Assembly (NCBI GenBank): GCA_027493625.1 | Contig: JAOSKM010000001.1 | Coordinates: 2,256,657-2,320,656, forward strand | Direction: 5' to 3' | DNA: 64,000 nt | DNA from: Planctomycetota bacterium | GTDB taxonomy: Bacteria > Planctomycetota > UBA8742 > UBA2392 | Shown: piece after piece, positions 1 to 9,268 of the stretch | How the letters are laid out: each line of letters begins with the position of its first letter | Numbering within the stretch: the stretch's first letter is position 1 | The notes under the pieces: model-generated | The model's input: only the letters and a program-made list of their open reading frames with translations | What the model was told of the DNA's origin: nothing | Database searches by the model: none | Position numbers and translations under genes: made by a program

Positions 1-234
1 TCGAATCGTCCGATCGGCGTGCCGCAGGGGCAGCTCAACACAATCCGCGATGCAGCCCGGGCGCTGGCGGCGCTGCTCCAAGGCCTGCCCGGGCCGTTGA
101 TCACCACCGGCGACTTCGGGACGTATGTGCCCTCTGAGTTGCTGCACGCGCTGGGCATCTGGCAGGGAGCGATCGAGTTTGTGCCCCACGCGGCCGCGCT
201 GGGTGCGGCGCGCTGGGCGGTCGGCAGCGGATAA
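1..234 (+). CDS. C-terminal fragment of an unknown, possibly ASKHA-fold protein
   Basis: An open frame runs in from the left edge and stops with TAA at 232-234, so only the last 77 residues are visible. The stretch ITTGDFGTYVPSELLHALGI followed by a small-residue helix (PHAAALGAARWA) resembles the C-terminal part of ASKHA-domain activator proteins (DUF4445/RACo type), where a GAFG-like motif precedes an Ala/Gly-rich helix. That assignment is a weak visual match. The fragment could equally be another ATP-binding activator. The next gene is convergent, and a long hairpin lies between them. Confidence 0.45.
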   Translation, partial: SNRPIGVPQGQLNTIRDAARALAALLQGLPGPLITTGDFGTYVPSELLHALGIWQGAIEFVPHAAALGAARWAVGSG

Positions 235-281
235 GGGCCTTGTTCAAAGTCGACGTGTGTAGAGAACGCCGGAAACGCAAT

Positions 282-358
282 GGAACCACGGGTGAACACA
301 GGTGCACACGTTCAGATTCGAACGCGATTCGTGTTCACCCGTGTTTAGCCGTGGTTCC
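282..358. repeat. Word-type inverted repeat (CCACGG/GAACAC words)
   Basis: Two 29-base arms (282-310 and 330-358), starting GGAACCACGG and ending CCGTGGTTCC, pair with about four mismatches around a 19-base loop. The arms are built from repeated words such as GAACCACGG and TGAACAC. It sits between two convergent genes. The hairpin has no T-run, so it is not a standard terminator. It belongs to the family of word hairpins described in the findings. Confidence 0.8.
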
Positions 359-462
359 GTTTCTGTTCCATTATTCTGGGTGCAACCTGTAGTTCAGGCA
401 GTTGCGGCGGTTCCAAGTACCGCACGGGCAGCAAGTGCAATCCTTCGCGGTTGCACAGTTGT

Positions 463-1227
463 TCAGACTGCCGAGATTCCGCCGTCTACGGGCAGGATCA
501 CGCCGGTGATCCACTCCGCTTCGGGGCTGCACAGGAAAAGCGCCGCGGCCGCTACATCCGTGGGCCGACCCACGGCCTTCAGCGGGTGCACGTGCTCCAT
601 GGCCGTGCGCCACTCCTGGTAGCCTAGCTCGCCCTTGTTGAAGTCCTGCATGGGCGTGTCCACCACGCCGGGCGCGATGGCGTTGAACCTGATGCCGTGC
701 TCAGCATAGTCCACGGCGCAGCAGCGTGTGAATGTTTCCAGCGCCGCCTTGCTGACGGCGTAGGGCAGGGTATGCGGCTCGATGCTGCCGGCCATGCTGG
801 TGCTGACGTTCAGCACGTTCGCGCCGCGCCCGGCCTCGCGCAGGGCAGCCAGAAAGGCCTTGGTCACGATGAACACGCCGCGCAGGTTGGTGTTCATGGC
901 GCGGTCCCATTCCTTCAGGCCGACCTTCTCCAGGCTGCCGCCTTCGTAGATGCCGGCGTTGTTGACCAGGATGTCGAGGCCGCCCCACAGCTCGTGCAGC
1001 TTGGTGACCAGCTCAGCCACGTCGGCGGGGTCGCTCACGTCGCACTCGACGAAGTGGATTTCGCCCCGGCCCTTCAACTCGTCGACGGTTTCCTTGAGCG
1101 GTCCGTGGCGGCGCCCGCAGATCACAACGCGTGCGCCCTCACCCAGGAAGAGCTGCGCTATTTCGCGGCCGATGCCGGTGCCGCCGCCGGTGACCAGAAC
1201 CCGCTTGCCCTGCAGCTTGGTACCCAT
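463..1227 (-). CDS. SDR family NAD(P)-dependent oxidoreductase
   Basis: The 254-residue protein is a classical short-chain dehydrogenase/reductase. It has the Rossmann glycine motif TGGGTGIG (residues 13-20), NNAG (89-92), the catalytic Ser around 142-144 and YAVSK with Tyr156 and Lys160. It ends in the usual TGVILPVDGG segment. Length and motif spacing match the family. The substrate cannot be told from sequence. It is the last gene of a minus-strand run after a VOC-like gene and queF, with a 58-base gap to queF. A second SDR in this window (7066-7833) has the same architecture but different surroundings. Confidence 0.92.
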   Translation of the reverse strand: MGTKLQGKRVLVTGGGTGIGREIAQLFLGEGARVVICGRRHGPLKETVDELKGRGEIHFVECDVSDPADVAELVTKLHELWGGLDILVNNAGIYEGGSLEKVGLKEWDRAMNTNLRGVFIVTKAFLAALREAGRGANVLNVSTSMAGSIEPHTLPYAVSKAALETFTRCCAVDYAEHGIRFNAIAPGVVDTPMQDFNKGELGYQEWRTAMEHVHPLKAVGRPTDVAAAALFLCSPEAEWITGVILPVDGGISAV

Positions 1228-1285
1228 GTGGTCCTCGCTGTGTCGCCCGCTGTATCTTTACGAATCGGAGAGTGGATTGCGAGTG

Positions 1286-1645
1286 TTACTGCGCTTTGTG
1301 TTCGACGGTGACGGTGGTGGTGATGCCGCCGTGGGCGTGGAAGGCGCCCACCAGCTTGAGGTAGCGGGGCTTGAGGGCGGCGATCAGGTCCTCGGCGATG
1401 CGGTTGGTGACGGCCTCATGGAAGATGCCGACATTGCGCCAGGCGTGGATGTAGAGCTTGTACGCCTTGAGCTCGAGGCACAGCTTGTCGGGAATGTAGG
1501 TCAGCACCAGGTTGGCGAAGTCCGGGTGGCCGGTCTTGGGGCAGATGCAGGTGAACTCCGGCGCCTCGATGCGCACCTCGAATTCCCGGGTTGGGTTCGG
1601 GTTAGGGAAGGTCTCCAGCGACTCCGCTTTCGGTGCTTCGGCCAC
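1286..1645 (-). CDS. queF: NADPH-dependent 7-cyano-7-deazaguanine reductase (preQ0 reductase)
   Basis: QueF reduces preQ0 to preQ1 in queuosine biosynthesis in the cytosol. The 119-residue protein is the short, unimodular type. It carries the nucleophilic cysteine in CPKTGHPDFA (Cys35) with the conserved Asp42, then CLELKAYKLY (ELK motif, NADPH side) and the FHE motif (His76-Glu77) followed by AVTNRI. The start follows the stop of the upstream VOC-like gene by only three bases, so the two are cotranscribed and probably translationally coupled. No other queuosine genes are visible in the window. Confidence 0.95.
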   Translation of the reverse strand: MAEAPKAESLETFPNPNPTREFEVRIEAPEFTCICPKTGHPDFANLVLTYIPDKLCLELKAYKLYIHAWRNVGIFHEAVTNRIAEDLIAALKPRYLKLVGAFHAHGGITTTVTVEHKAQ

Positions 1646-1648
1646 GGT

Positions 1649-2080
1649 CTACTCCGCCTTTCCCTTGCCCTCCGGCCGGGGCTGGTTCTTGTCGCGGAAG
1701 GCGGGGAACGCGCCGGTTGAATCCAGCTTGAGCGGGCCTACGCCGTCTACGCGGATTTCGCCCGGGCTCACGAAGCCGACGCGCCGAAAGCCATCGGAGC
1801 CGTTCTGCGGCCGGCTGGCGTACTTCACCCCGCGGTTCCAGACGTCTTCCGTGAACTTGTTGACGTTGTCGACGCTCACTTCGAGGTGCATGCCGCGGGT
1901 GCGGTCTTTCTCGCCCTCGGCCCGGGTAATGCGCAACACGAACTTGCCGGTGTCGAGCTGGCGGGTGGTTTCATCGACCACCATTGACGCGGCATCGTAG
2001 ATGCGCGCGAAGAAGTCGGCCTCTTCCACGGGCTTGGGCACGCGGATCACGACGTACTGTTTTCCGGACGGGGCTGCCAT
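1649..2080 (-). CDS. Small protein of unknown function, VOC/glyoxalase-like
   Basis: The frame stays open further upstream, but I take the ATG at 2078-2080 ([17 protein letters not shown]), because the upstream extension is low-complexity and overlaps the divergent moaA promoter region. The 143-residue product has a [12 protein letters not shown]...NRGVKY...[17 protein letters not shown] pattern. This recalls the second half of a vicinal-oxygen-chelate fold (strand, helix with RGV, then a G-F-x-P-G turn). The metal-binding residues are not clear. It leads the operon with queF, three bases away. Function unknown; the VOC suggestion is tentative. Confidence 0.7.
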   Translation of the reverse strand: MAAPSGKQYVVIRVPKPVEEADFFARIYDAASMVVDETTRQLDTGKFVLRITRAEGEKDRTRGMHLEVSVDNVNKFTEDVWNRGVKYASRPQNGSDGFRRVGFVSPGEIRVDGVGPLKLDSTGAFPAFRDKNQPRPEGKGKAE

Positions 2081-2186
2081 GGGGGCGTTTCTTAACACGG
2101 GCGGCGGAACTCCGCACGTCCTTTTCCGTTGCAAGCGGGCTGAAATCCGGCAGATTGAGGGGGCTGCAAGGCGTTGTAACCAAGCC

Positions 2187-3206
2187 ATGGTGACTGACCA
2201 CACACCCGTAGACACCCGCAAGCGCAAACTGCGCGACCTGCGCATTTCCGTCACCGACCGCTGTAACCTGCGCTGTACTTACTGCATGCCGGCCGAGGTG
2301 TTCGGGCCGGACTACAAGTTCCTGCCGCGCAGCGAGATTCTGGACTACGAAGAGCTGGCCCGCCTGGCGCGCGTGTTCGCGGGTCTGGGCGTGAGCAAGC
2401 TGCGCATCACGGGCGGCGAGCCGCTGCTGCGCCGCGACCTGCCGGATTTCATCTCCATGCTGGCGGGCATCCCCGGCATTGAAGACATCGCACTTACCAC
2501 CAACGGCATCCTGCTGCCCCAGCTGGCGAAGCCGCTCGCACAGGCCGGCCTCAACCGTGTGACCGTCAGCCTCGACAGCCTGGATGACGAGACTTTCGGC
2601 CGACTTAACGGCCGCGGCGTCGGCGTAAAGCCGGTGCTGGCGGGCATCGAGGCCGCGGAAGCGGCCGGACTGGGGCCGGTGAAGGTGAACATGGTGGTGC
2701 AGCGCGGAGTGAACGACCAGGACATCCTGCCGATGGCGGAGTTCTTTCGAGGCAGCGGGCGGATCCTGCGCTTCATTGAGTTCATGGACGTCGGCACCAC
2801 CAACGGCTGGCGCATGGACAAAGTAGTGCCATCGCGCGAAGTGTGGCGGATGATCAATGAGCGCTGGCCGCTGGAGAGCGCCGAGCCCAACTACCCCGGC
2901 GAGGTCGCGCGGCGCTGGCGCTATGCGGACGGCCAGGGCGAGATCGGCCTGATTTCCAGCGTGACCAACACCTTCTGCGGCGACTGCACCCGCGCGCGCC
3001 TGAGCGCCCGGGGTGAGTTGTACACCTGCCTGTTCGCGAGCAGCGGCACCGACCTGCGCGGCCCCCTGCGCGAGGGCAAGAGCGACGCCAAATTGCGGGC
3101 ACTGGTGGAAGGCGTCTGGAAAGCCCGCGAAGACCGCTATTCGGAGTTGCGCAACCAGAACACCAAGGGGCTGCCCAAGGCAGAGATGAGCTATCTGGGT
3201 GGTTAG
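2187..3206 (+). CDS. moaA: GTP 3',8-cyclase MoaA
   Basis: This radical SAM enzyme converts GTP to 3',8-cyclo-GTP, the first step of molybdenum cofactor synthesis. Starting at the ATG at 2187, the 339-residue protein has the N-terminal cluster CNLRCTYC (Cys26, 30, 33), a GGEPLL SAM-binding segment, and the C-terminal second Fe-S cluster in [22 protein letters not shown]. It ends in the conserved Gly-Gly dipeptide (SYLGG), needed for activity in the family. The frame is open further upstream, but the residues there are not MoaA-like. Its last codons run directly into a GGTGGTTAGTGG-type repeat. No other moa genes are in the window. Confidence 0.96.
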   Translation: MVTDHTPVDTRKRKLRDLRISVTDRCNLRCTYCMPAEVFGPDYKFLPRSEILDYEELARLARVFAGLGVSKLRITGGEPLLRRDLPDFISMLAGIPGIEDIALTTNGILLPQLAKPLAQAGLNRVTVSLDSLDDETFGRLNGRGVGVKPVLAGIEAAEAAGLGPVKVNMVVQRGVNDQDILPMAEFFRGSGRILRFIEFMDVGTTNGWRMDKVVPSREVWRMINERWPLESAEPNYPGEVARRWRYADGQGEIGLISSVTNTFCGDCTRARLSARGELYTCLFASSGTDLRGPLREGKSDAKLRALVEGVWKAREDRYSELRNQNTKGLPKAEMSYLGG

Positions 3207-3254
3207 TGGTTGGTGGTTGGTGGCTAGTGAAGAGCCCGTCCAGTCACCAACCAC
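3195..3254. repeat. Left part of a word-type inverted repeat split by the IS element
   Basis: The sequence from the last moaA codons onward repeats GGTTGGTGG and TAGTGG words, then reverses to CACCAACCACTA. The complementary arm continues on the far side of the insertion sequence as TAGCCACCAGCCACTCC (from 4447). Removing the IS and one TA copy restores a continuous arm, so the IS has inserted into this hairpin. Confidence 0.7.
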
Positions 3255-3256
3255 TA

Positions 3257-3284
3257 GTACGGCGTCAGCTAAGTTTTCCGGCAG
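3257..3284 (+). repeat. IS630 left terminal inverted repeat
   Basis: A 28-base end that matches the reverse complement of 4419-4446 at 27 of 28 positions. The preceding TA (3255-3256) is the left target copy. Confidence 0.92.
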
Positions 3285-3337
3285 TGTGCTGACCTGATCT
3301 GCCGATGCATGGGTATGTCCCTTTTTGGAGCCTGCCC

Positions 3338-4418
3338 ATGCCTGGTCCTGCACCTGAAGTCACCATTGTACTTTCTGACGCCGAACGCGTCGAGCTTGAG
3401 AAGCTGCGCCGCTCCGGCACCGCCGAGGCCCGGCTTTCCCGCCGCGCCCGCATCGTGCTGCTGGCCGCCGATGGCGAGGCCAACTCGGCCATCTCGCAGA
3501 AAGTCGGCCTTGACCGCGAATGCGTGATCGACTGGCGCCGCCGCTACGCACAAGGCGGCATCATTGCCCTGCACGACAAACCTCGCAGCGGCCGCCCGCC
3601 GACCTTTTCCCCCTCTGCACAAGCACTTGCTGCTGGCCCTGGCCTGCACGCCGCCGTCTGACCACGGCCTGCCGCACACGCACTGGACCGTGCGCCTGCT
3701 GGCCTTCATGGCGTTCTCGCTGGCGTTGCTGCCCTCCATCAGCCACGAGACTGTGCGCGTCTGGCTGGAGGCTGCCGAGATCAAGCCGCACCACTCGCGC
3801 TATTGGCTGCACAGCCAGGACCCGGACTTTGACGCGAAGATGCAGGACGTGGTGGGCCTGTACCTGCATCCGCCGAAGAACTCCGTGGTGCTGTGTTTTG
3901 ACGAGAAGACCTGCATCCAGGCACTGGAGCGCAGACACCCGGACTGGCCGATGCGGCCGGGATCGCCGCAGCGTCGCGAGTTCGAATACATCCGCCACGG
4001 CACCCAGGACCTGTTCGCGTCGCTGAACCCGCACACCGGCGAGGTGTGGGCCGAGTGCCGGGACAGGCACAAGGGCGAAGACGTAGCCGAGCATCTGGCG
4101 TGGCTGATCAAGCAGCAGCCCAGGCGCAAGAAGATTCACCTGGTGCGCGACAACCTCAGTGCGCACAACACCGATGCCGTGAAGAAAGTGATTGCCCGGC
4201 ACCGGGGCCGCGTGCAGGTGCATGCCACGCCGACCCACGCGAGCTGGCTGAACATGGTGGAGTTATTCTTCGCTGAGGTAAGCCGCAACGTGATCCGGCG
4301 CGGGAACTTCGCGAGCGTGCCCGACCTGCAGCAGAAGCTGCTTGCCTGGGTCGAGTGGCACAACGAGAATGCCAAGCCGTACAAGTGGACCTACACCGGC
4401 CAGCCGCTCACCAAGTAG
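3338..4418 (+). CDS. IS630 family transposase, reading frame split by a +1 shift
   Basis: The first part (from the ATG at 3338, preceded by GGAG) carries the N-terminal helix-turn-helix: LSRRARIVLLAADG..., then DRECVIDWRRRY and PRSGRPPTF. The second part, in the +1 frame from about 3610 to 4418, holds the DDE catalytic core: first Asp in LCFDEKT, second Asp in VRDNLSAH, and Glu in SWLNMVELFF. The crossover lies in TTTTCCCCCTCTGCAC (around 3608-3622). Some IS elements use programmed frameshifting, but this genome region has many single-base shifts at C runs, so a sequence error or mutation is equally possible. Confidence 0.88.
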
Positions 4419-4446
4419 CTGCCGGAAGACTTAGCTGACGCCGTAC
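4419..4446 (-). repeat. IS630 right terminal inverted repeat
   Basis: The right end of the insertion sequence, followed by the second TA at 4447-4448. It overlaps the base after the transposase stop codon, so the gene fills the element. Confidence 0.92.
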
Positions 4447-4512
4447 TAGCCACCAGCCACTCCAACCCCGGCTTCCTGACATCCGCCCGGCAAACCGCTA
4501 TCATCTGCCGCC

Positions 4513-6207
4513 ATGGCGGGCACTCGTGAAGATCCCGAAAACCTCAAGGGCCTTACCATGGGTAAGTGCGTCCTGCTCGAGCGCATCGGGCAGGGCGGCA
4601 TGGGCCACGTCTACAAGGCCAAGCACACCGGTCTCGACAAAGAGGTGGCCGTCAAGGTGCTGCCGCGTGAGCTGGCCCGCAACGACACCCTGCGCGCGCG
4701 CTTCATGAACGAGGCGCGCATGGCAGGCCAGCTTGAACACCCGAACATCACGCCGGTCTACGCCGTCGACGAACACGAGGGCCAACCCTACATCGTGATG
4801 CAGCTGGTGGACGGCGTGCCCGTCTCGCGCCTGGTCTCGCGCCAGGGCGTGGACCCGCTGCTGGCCGTGCGCATCGCGGGCCAGTGCGCGCGCGGCCTGA
4901 GCTACGCCCACAAGCGCAAGCTGGTGCACCGCGACATCAAGCCCGACAACCTGCTGATCCTGTCCAACGGGCGCGTGAAGATTTCCGACTTCGGCGTGGC
5001 GGCCGCCATGGGCAGCGACGCCAGCTCAGGCCATTCCGGCAGCCCGCCCTACATGAGCCCCGAGCAATGCCGCGGCGAGCCCGTGGACGGGCGCAGCGAC
5101 ATCTACAGCCTGGGCGTCACGCTGTACCTGCTGCTGACCGGGCGCCGCCCCTTCCTGGGTGAGACCAGCCAGGCGCTGATCCTGATGCACCAGCAGGACG
5201 ACTACCCACCGCTGAGCGAACTGAGGCCGGGCCTGCCGCGCGAGCTTGAGCGCATCGTGAACCGCATGCTGGCCAAGAGCCCGGACCAGCGCTACCAGAA
5301 CGCCGAGGAACTGGCCGAAGACCTTGAGGCCGCCGCCGAGCTGATCCGCGGCCTGCGCCGGCGCACGGTCAGCGTCCCGCGCGGTGGCGAAAGCGGCATA
5401 TACCGCATGGCGCGCCAGGCCGCCGAGGCCGCCAGTGAAGAACTGGACCGCAACGAGACGATCGAGCTGGCGATCCTGTCGATGACCACGCAGATCGAAA
5501 ACTCGGTGACGGACGCCCAGGCCGCCATGAAGGTGGCGCGCTACGACGACGCCCTGAAGCAGATCGAGCAGGCCATGCGGCTGAAATCAAACGACCCGCG
5601 GCTGTTCCTGCTGCGCGGGCACGTGTTCCGCAAACAGCGCAAGATGAAAGAGGCCCTGGCCGACTACGAAATGGCCGTGAAGCTGAACCCGGAAGACCCG
5701 CGCGGGCGCAGCTTCCTGGGCAGCCTGCAGCGCATGGCGGGCGACCTGTCGGGCGCGCGCGAAAACCTGACCTACGCGCTGAAGCTCAACGCCCACAACG
5801 TCGAAGCGCGCATCAGCCTGGGCAAGATTTTCGAGAAAGGCCGTGCCTGGAAGGCGGCCGAGCGCGAGTACGAGAAGTGCATCGAGCTGGTGCCGGCCGA
5901 CGAGCGCGGCTACGTGGCGCTGGCCGTGCTGCTGATCGGCCGCGACGAGCCCGGCAAGGCGCGCCGCATGCTGGAGCGCGCCCTGGAGATCAACCCCAGT
6001 TTCGCCGAAACCCTGTACTGGCTGGCGGTGCTGACCACGCCGGAAGACCCGCCCGAGGGCCTGAAGCTGCTGGAACGCGCGGTCAAGAACGGCTTCAGAG
6101 ACCGCAAGCGCCTGGCGAACAAGGCTTTCAGCGCTCTCGAAAGCGTGCCCGCGTTCCAGAACCTGCTGAAGGTGTTCGGCACCAGCAAGATCATGCCCAG
6201 GAAGTAG
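4513..6207 (+). CDS. PknB-type Ser/Thr protein kinase with C-terminal TPRs
   Basis: Residues ~17-280 form a Hanks-type kinase: glycine loop GQGGMG (26-31), AVKV lysine (Lys48), HRDIKPDN with catalytic Asp141, DFG at 159-161 and a YMSPEQ activation segment. After a charged linker come TPR units from about residue 330 to the end (for example the NDPRLFLLRGHVFRKQRK and NPEDPRGRSFLGSL segments). No membrane helix is visible, so it is probably cytosolic, unlike many PknB kinases. TPRs fused to such kinases usually recruit partners; the substrate here is unknown. It stands alone, after the IS element. Confidence 0.95.
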   Translation: MAGTREDPENLKGLTMGKCVLLERIGQGGMGHVYKAKHTGLDKEVAVKVLPRELARNDTLRARFMNEARMAGQLEHPNITPVYAVDEHEGQPYIVMQLVDGVPVSRLVSRQGVDPLLAVRIAGQCARGLSYAHKRKLVHRDIKPDNLLILSNGRVKISDFGVAAAMGSDASSGHSGSPPYMSPEQCRGEPVDGRSDIYSLGVTLYLLLTGRRPFLGETSQALILMHQQDDYPPLSELRPGLPRELERIVNRMLAKSPDQRYQNAEELAEDLEAAAELIRGLRRRTVSVPRGGESGIYRMARQAAEAASEELDRNETIELAILSMTTQIENSVTDAQAAMKVARYDDALKQIEQAMRLKSNDPRLFLLRGHVFRKQRKMKEALADYEMAVKLNPEDPRGRSFLGSLQRMAGDLSGARENLTYALKLNAHNVEARISLGKIFEKGRAWKAAEREYEKCIELVPADERGYVALAVLLIGRDEPGKARRMLERALEINPSFAETLYWLAVLTTPEDPPEGLKLLERAVKNGFRDRKRLANKAFSALESVPAFQNLLKVFGTSKIMPRK

Positions 6208-6219
6208 GGCGGCTGTCGC

Positions 6220-7002
6220 CTACCGCCGGAAGTCGATACGTGTGCGGTCGTAGGTGTCGGTCACCACGTCGTACATCTCGAGAAATCCCTGGCAGCCCCG
6301 CCCCTCCAACAAAGCCGGGTCCTGCACACCGAAGGCGACTTCGCCGCCATCATTGCCTTCGCGCTCGCGGCCGTGGCCCACGTAGGTGACCAGGCCATCC
6401 GGAAACCACACGGACTTGAAGGCATCCAGCGACAGTCGGCGCGGGTTGCGCCCGAACACCTCGATGGGAAAGGTCTGGTTCAGCCCATCGCCGAGCGTGA
6501 ACTCGTAGGAGCGCCGGGTGAAGTGCGCGCCCTGGCCGAAGTGCACCGTGCGCGGCGCGCTGCGGTAGCGGGTTCCGCCCGCGTCGAATTCCACGGCGAA
6601 TGTCATCGAGCTGCCGAAGTACGCCAGGCTGGCCTGCAGGAAGTGGTCTTCGCCGCCCGTGCTGCCGAGGTCAAACCAGTCTCTCTGGTCGCTGGTGGCC
6701 AGCAGCCTGCACTGTGAGAAACCGGTGGTCTGCCACATCACCCAGAACTCCACCGAGGAAATGCGCTGGCCGTCGCGCGGCCACAGCCCCAGCGGGTCGA
6801 GCTCGGGCAGATTTTCCAGGGGCACGGCCTCGTACTTCAGGCCGCCGGGTTCACCGTTGGAGGGCAGCGGGGTGGCCCGGGCGCGGTTGTCGTTGTATGG
6901 CGCCGGGCCTGGCGAGCCGCCCAGTTTCTTCCAGGCGGCCAGCGCCCCCATGGCAAGGGCGATCACGACCAGCGAGGCAATCAGCGGCTTCCACTGCTTC
7001 AT
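6220..7002 (-). CDS. Membrane-anchored or secreted protein of unknown function
   Basis: The 260-residue product starts with a positively charged tip and one hydrophobic helix (residues 7-24, LIASLVVIALAMGALAAW), then a flexible segment rich in Pro, Asn and Arg. The remainder looks like beta-rich exported protein (WVMWQTTGFSQCRLLATSD, YRSAPRTVHFGQG). I do not recognise a family. It is convergent with the kinase gene (13 bases apart) and follows the SDR at 7066-7833 on the same strand, after a small hairpin. Confidence 0.75.
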   Translation of the reverse strand: MKQWKPLIASLVVIALAMGALAAWKKLGGSPGPAPYNDNRARATPLPSNGEPGGLKYEAVPLENLPELDPLGLWPRDGQRISSVEFWVMWQTTGFSQCRLLATSDQRDWFDLGSTGGEDHFLQASLAYFGSSMTFAVEFDAGGTRYRSAPRTVHFGQGAHFTRRSYEFTLGDGLNQTFPIEVFGRNPRRLSLDAFKSVWFPDGLVTYVGHGREREGNDGGEVAFGVQDPALLEGRGCQGFLEMYDVVTDTYDRTRIDFRR

Positions 7003-7019
7003 GGCGCCGGACTATAGCA

Positions 7020-7044
7020 GGGACAGGCACCGTGGTGCCTGCCC
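7020..7044. repeat. GGGACAGGCACC-type palindromic hairpin
   Basis: GGACAGGCACC pairs with GGTGCCTGCC around a two-base loop, followed on the plus strand by GTTTTC. Similar hairpins occur at 34637-34663 and 42961-42987. It lies between two minus-strand genes. Confidence 0.75.
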
Positions 7045-7065
7045 GTTTTCACAATCAGGATCCAA

Positions 7066-7833
7066 TCAGCGGCAGGTGTAGCCGCCGTCCACCACCAGCT
7101 CGCTGCCGGTCACGAAGCGGGCCTCGTCGCTGGCCAGGTAGACGCAGGCCCAACCGATATCGTCCGGCTCACCCATGTGCCCCAGCGGGTGGGCCGCCGC
7201 CGTGGCCTCGCGTGCCGCGACCGGGTCGGGAGAACGCTGCAGGTGCTGCTCGACCATGGGCGTCCAGATGAAGCCGGGGTGCACGCTGTTCACACGGATG
7301 CGGTCTTTGGCGTACAGCAGCGCGTCGGTCTTGCTCATCAGCCGCACCGCGCCCTTGCTGGCGTGGTAGGGCGGCACGTCGGGTGCACCCACCAGGCCGT
7401 AGATGCTGGACATGTTGATGATGCTGCCGTGCCCGGCGCGCTTCATCTGCGGGATCACGTGCTTGGTGCAGAGGAACACGCCCTTCACGTTGATGGCCTG
7501 GACCCGCTCCCATTCCTCGAGACTCAGTTCGTGGGTGGGCTTGTCGGGCCCGGCGACGCCGGCGTTGTTGACCAGCACCGTGACAGGGCCGAACTCTTTC
7601 TCCACCTCGGCGCACACGCGCTTCACCTGATCTTCCGAGGCGACGTCCAGGTGCCAGTAGCGCGCGCGACCATCATGGGTCACGATCTCATGCACCACCT
7701 CGCGCCCGGCCTCGTCGTCGATGTCCGTGACGGCCACGGCGGCGCCTTCGCGCGCCATCAGGATGGCGGTCGCGCGCCCGATGCCGACGGAGCCGCCGGT
7801 GATGAGCGCCACTTTGTCTTTCAGCCTGCTCAT
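7066..7833 (-). CDS. SDR family NAD(P)-dependent oxidoreductase
   Basis: A 255-residue classical SDR with TGGSVGIG (13-20), NNAG (89-92), Ser142/143 and YHASK with Tyr156-Lys160. It ends in TGSELVVDGGYTCR. A good Shine-Dalgarno (GGAGGT) lies before the ATG. It follows the pirin-like gene by 45 bases and looks cotranscribed with it and the FMN reductase, suggesting a small redox or quinone/aromatic detoxification operon. That link is inference from context. Substrate unknown. Confidence 0.92.
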   Translation of the reverse strand: MSRLKDKVALITGGSVGIGRATAILMAREGAAVAVTDIDDEAGREVVHEIVTHDGRARYWHLDVASEDQVKRVCAEVEKEFGPVTVLVNNAGVAGPDKPTHELSLEEWERVQAINVKGVFLCTKHVIPQMKRAGHGSIINMSSIYGLVGAPDVPPYHASKGAVRLMSKTDALLYAKDRIRVNSVHPGFIWTPMVEQHLQRSPDPVAAREATAAAHPLGHMGEPDDIGWACVYLASDEARFVTGSELVVDGGYTCR

Positions 7834-7878
7834 GGTTACCTCCCGGGTCAGAACGCGGCCCCGGAGAGAGCTGTTCCG

Positions 7879-8573
7879 TCAGGCCAGGTCAAACAGCAGC
7901 AATTCGGCATCATCAGTTGCGAGGATGGTCAGCGCGTCGACATCTTCAACCGCCGCGCCGTCGGACGTCGCCAGATCGTGACCGTTCAGCACCAGGCTGC
8001 CGCGTGTGACCTGCAGCCAGGCGCCGTGGCCCGGCGGCAGGGCGTAGCTGAGTTCGCGTCCTTTCTCCAGCTTTGCCGCGTACAGCCTCGCGTCCGCGTT
8101 GATGGTGACCGAGCCCTGCGCGCCCTCGGGCGAGGCAACCAGCACCAGGCGGCCTTCGCCATCGTGTTCGGGCAGGGCCTTCTCCTCGTAGCCGGGCTGG
8201 ATGCCCTTTTCGCGGGGAAAAGCCAGATCTGGTAAAGGTGCACGGCGCCGGGACCGGGGTTGACCTCGCTGTGCAGCACGCCGGTGCCGGCGCTCATGCG
8301 CTGCACGATGCCCGGCTTGATGCGCCCGTGGTTGCCCATGCTGTCGCGGTGCTCAAGCTCGCCCTCCATCACATAGGTGACGATCTCCATGTCGCGGTGC
8401 GGGTGCATGCCGAAGCCCTGGCCGCCGGCGATGCGGTCTTCGTTCATCACGCGCAGGTTGCGGAAGTGCACGTGGGCAGGGTCGTGGTAGTCGGCGAACG
8501 AGAAGGTGTGCCAGGTGTCGAGCCAGCCGTGCTCGAAGTGGCCGCGATCTTCAGCTCTGCGGATGATGATCAT
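7879..8573 (-). CDS. Pirin family protein, one apparent frameshift
   Basis: Starting at the ATG at 8571-8573 (preceded by AAAGGAGA), the first part reads as a pirin cupin: [28 protein letters not shown] with the metal-binding His residues, and [11 protein letters not shown]. After IWLFP the frame breaks near 8212. The C-terminal cupin half continues in another frame ([12 protein letters not shown]... to the stop at 7879). Restoring one base in CCCGCGAAAAGG gives a normal 231-residue pirin. Pirins are iron cupins, some with quercetinase activity. The gene lies between an FMN reductase and an SDR on the same strand. Confidence 0.88.
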
Positions 8574-8638
8574 GATGTCTCCTTTGACCATCCTAACAGT
8601 TCTACACCGAATCATCTTCCCGGCCGCGGGCCGGCGCC

Positions 8639-9211
8639 TCACGCCCGCAGTTTGGCCGCCAGCTCGGCCACGATTTTGCCGAGCTCTTTCACCTTGGCCT
8701 CGACCTTGGGGTCCTGCAGGTTGCCGTCGGCGTCGAAGGCCTCGGCGGCCTTGGAAAGGCCGTAAGTCTGGGGGATCACCAGCATCTGCAGGTGCAGCAG
8801 GTGGCTGCGCAGGGACGCGAGCATGCGGTTGCCGCCCAGGGCGCCGGGGCTGGCGGCCATGGCGGCTGCCGGCTTCATGGTGAAGATTTCGAAGGGCTTT
8901 TCGCCTTGCCTGGGACGCGACAGCCAGTCGGTGAGGTTCTTGAGCACTCCGGAAAAGCCGGCGTTGTATTCCGGGCTGGCAATCAGGAAGCCGTCGGCCT
9001 GCTTGCAGGCGTCCTTTAGCTTGTGGACGTTTTCGGGCAGGCCCTGCTCGGCCTCGATGTCGCCGTCGTAAAGGGGCAGCGGGTAGTCCTTGAGGTCGAT
9101 CAGGTTGAGCTCGGCGCCGGCTTCGCGGGCGCCCTGGGCGGCGACGCGAATGAGCTTTTTGTTCCATGAGCCGGCGCGCAGGCTGCCGGCGAATGCGAGG
9201 ATGTTGGCCAT
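8639..9211 (-). CDS. NADPH-dependent FMN reductase family protein
   Basis: I chose the ATG at 9209-9211 ([20 protein letters not shown]), because the open frame upstream is spacer. The 190-residue protein is a flavodoxin-like quinone/chromate reductase: an FMN phosphate loop in [12 protein letters not shown] (residues 9-20), the [14 protein letters not shown] segment around residues 78-91 that binds the isoalloxazine ring, and a final helix. Enzymes of this type reduce quinones or azo compounds using NAD(P)H. It heads the set FMN reductase, pirin, SDR, with a 65-base gap to pirin. Confidence 0.92.
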   Translation of the reverse strand: MANILAFAGSLRAGSWNKKLIRVAAQGAREAGAELNLIDLKDYPLPLYDGDIEAEQGLPENVHKLKDACKQADGFLIASPEYNAGFSGVLKNLTDWLSRPRQGEKPFEIFTMKPAAAMAASPGALGGNRMLASLRSHLLHLQMLVIPQTYGLSKAAEAFDADGNLQDPKVEAKVKELGKIVAELAAKLRA

Positions 9212-9268
9212 GTCACGCTCCCGGCTGGATAACGCTGAGCCGCGCGAGATGGATTCCGGTGAAAGTGA

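Larger units (their letters stand above)
3257..4446 (+). mobile_element. IS630-type insertion sequence, 1190 bp
   Basis: Both ends carry a 28-bp terminal inverted repeat (3257-3284 and 4419-4446), beginning GTACGGCGTCAGCTAAGT, with a single mismatch at position 19. A TA dinucleotide flanks each end (3255-3256 and 4447-4448), as expected for IS630/Tc1-mariner elements, which duplicate TA. The element holds one transposase gene split over two frames. Near-perfect ends point to a fairly recent insertion. Confidence 0.93.

Noticed and set aside
1971..3353. Long minus-strand open frame (460 codons) opposite moaA
   Set aside because: It is antisense to a clear moaA, His/Ala/Gln-rich and without motifs: a shadow of high GC.
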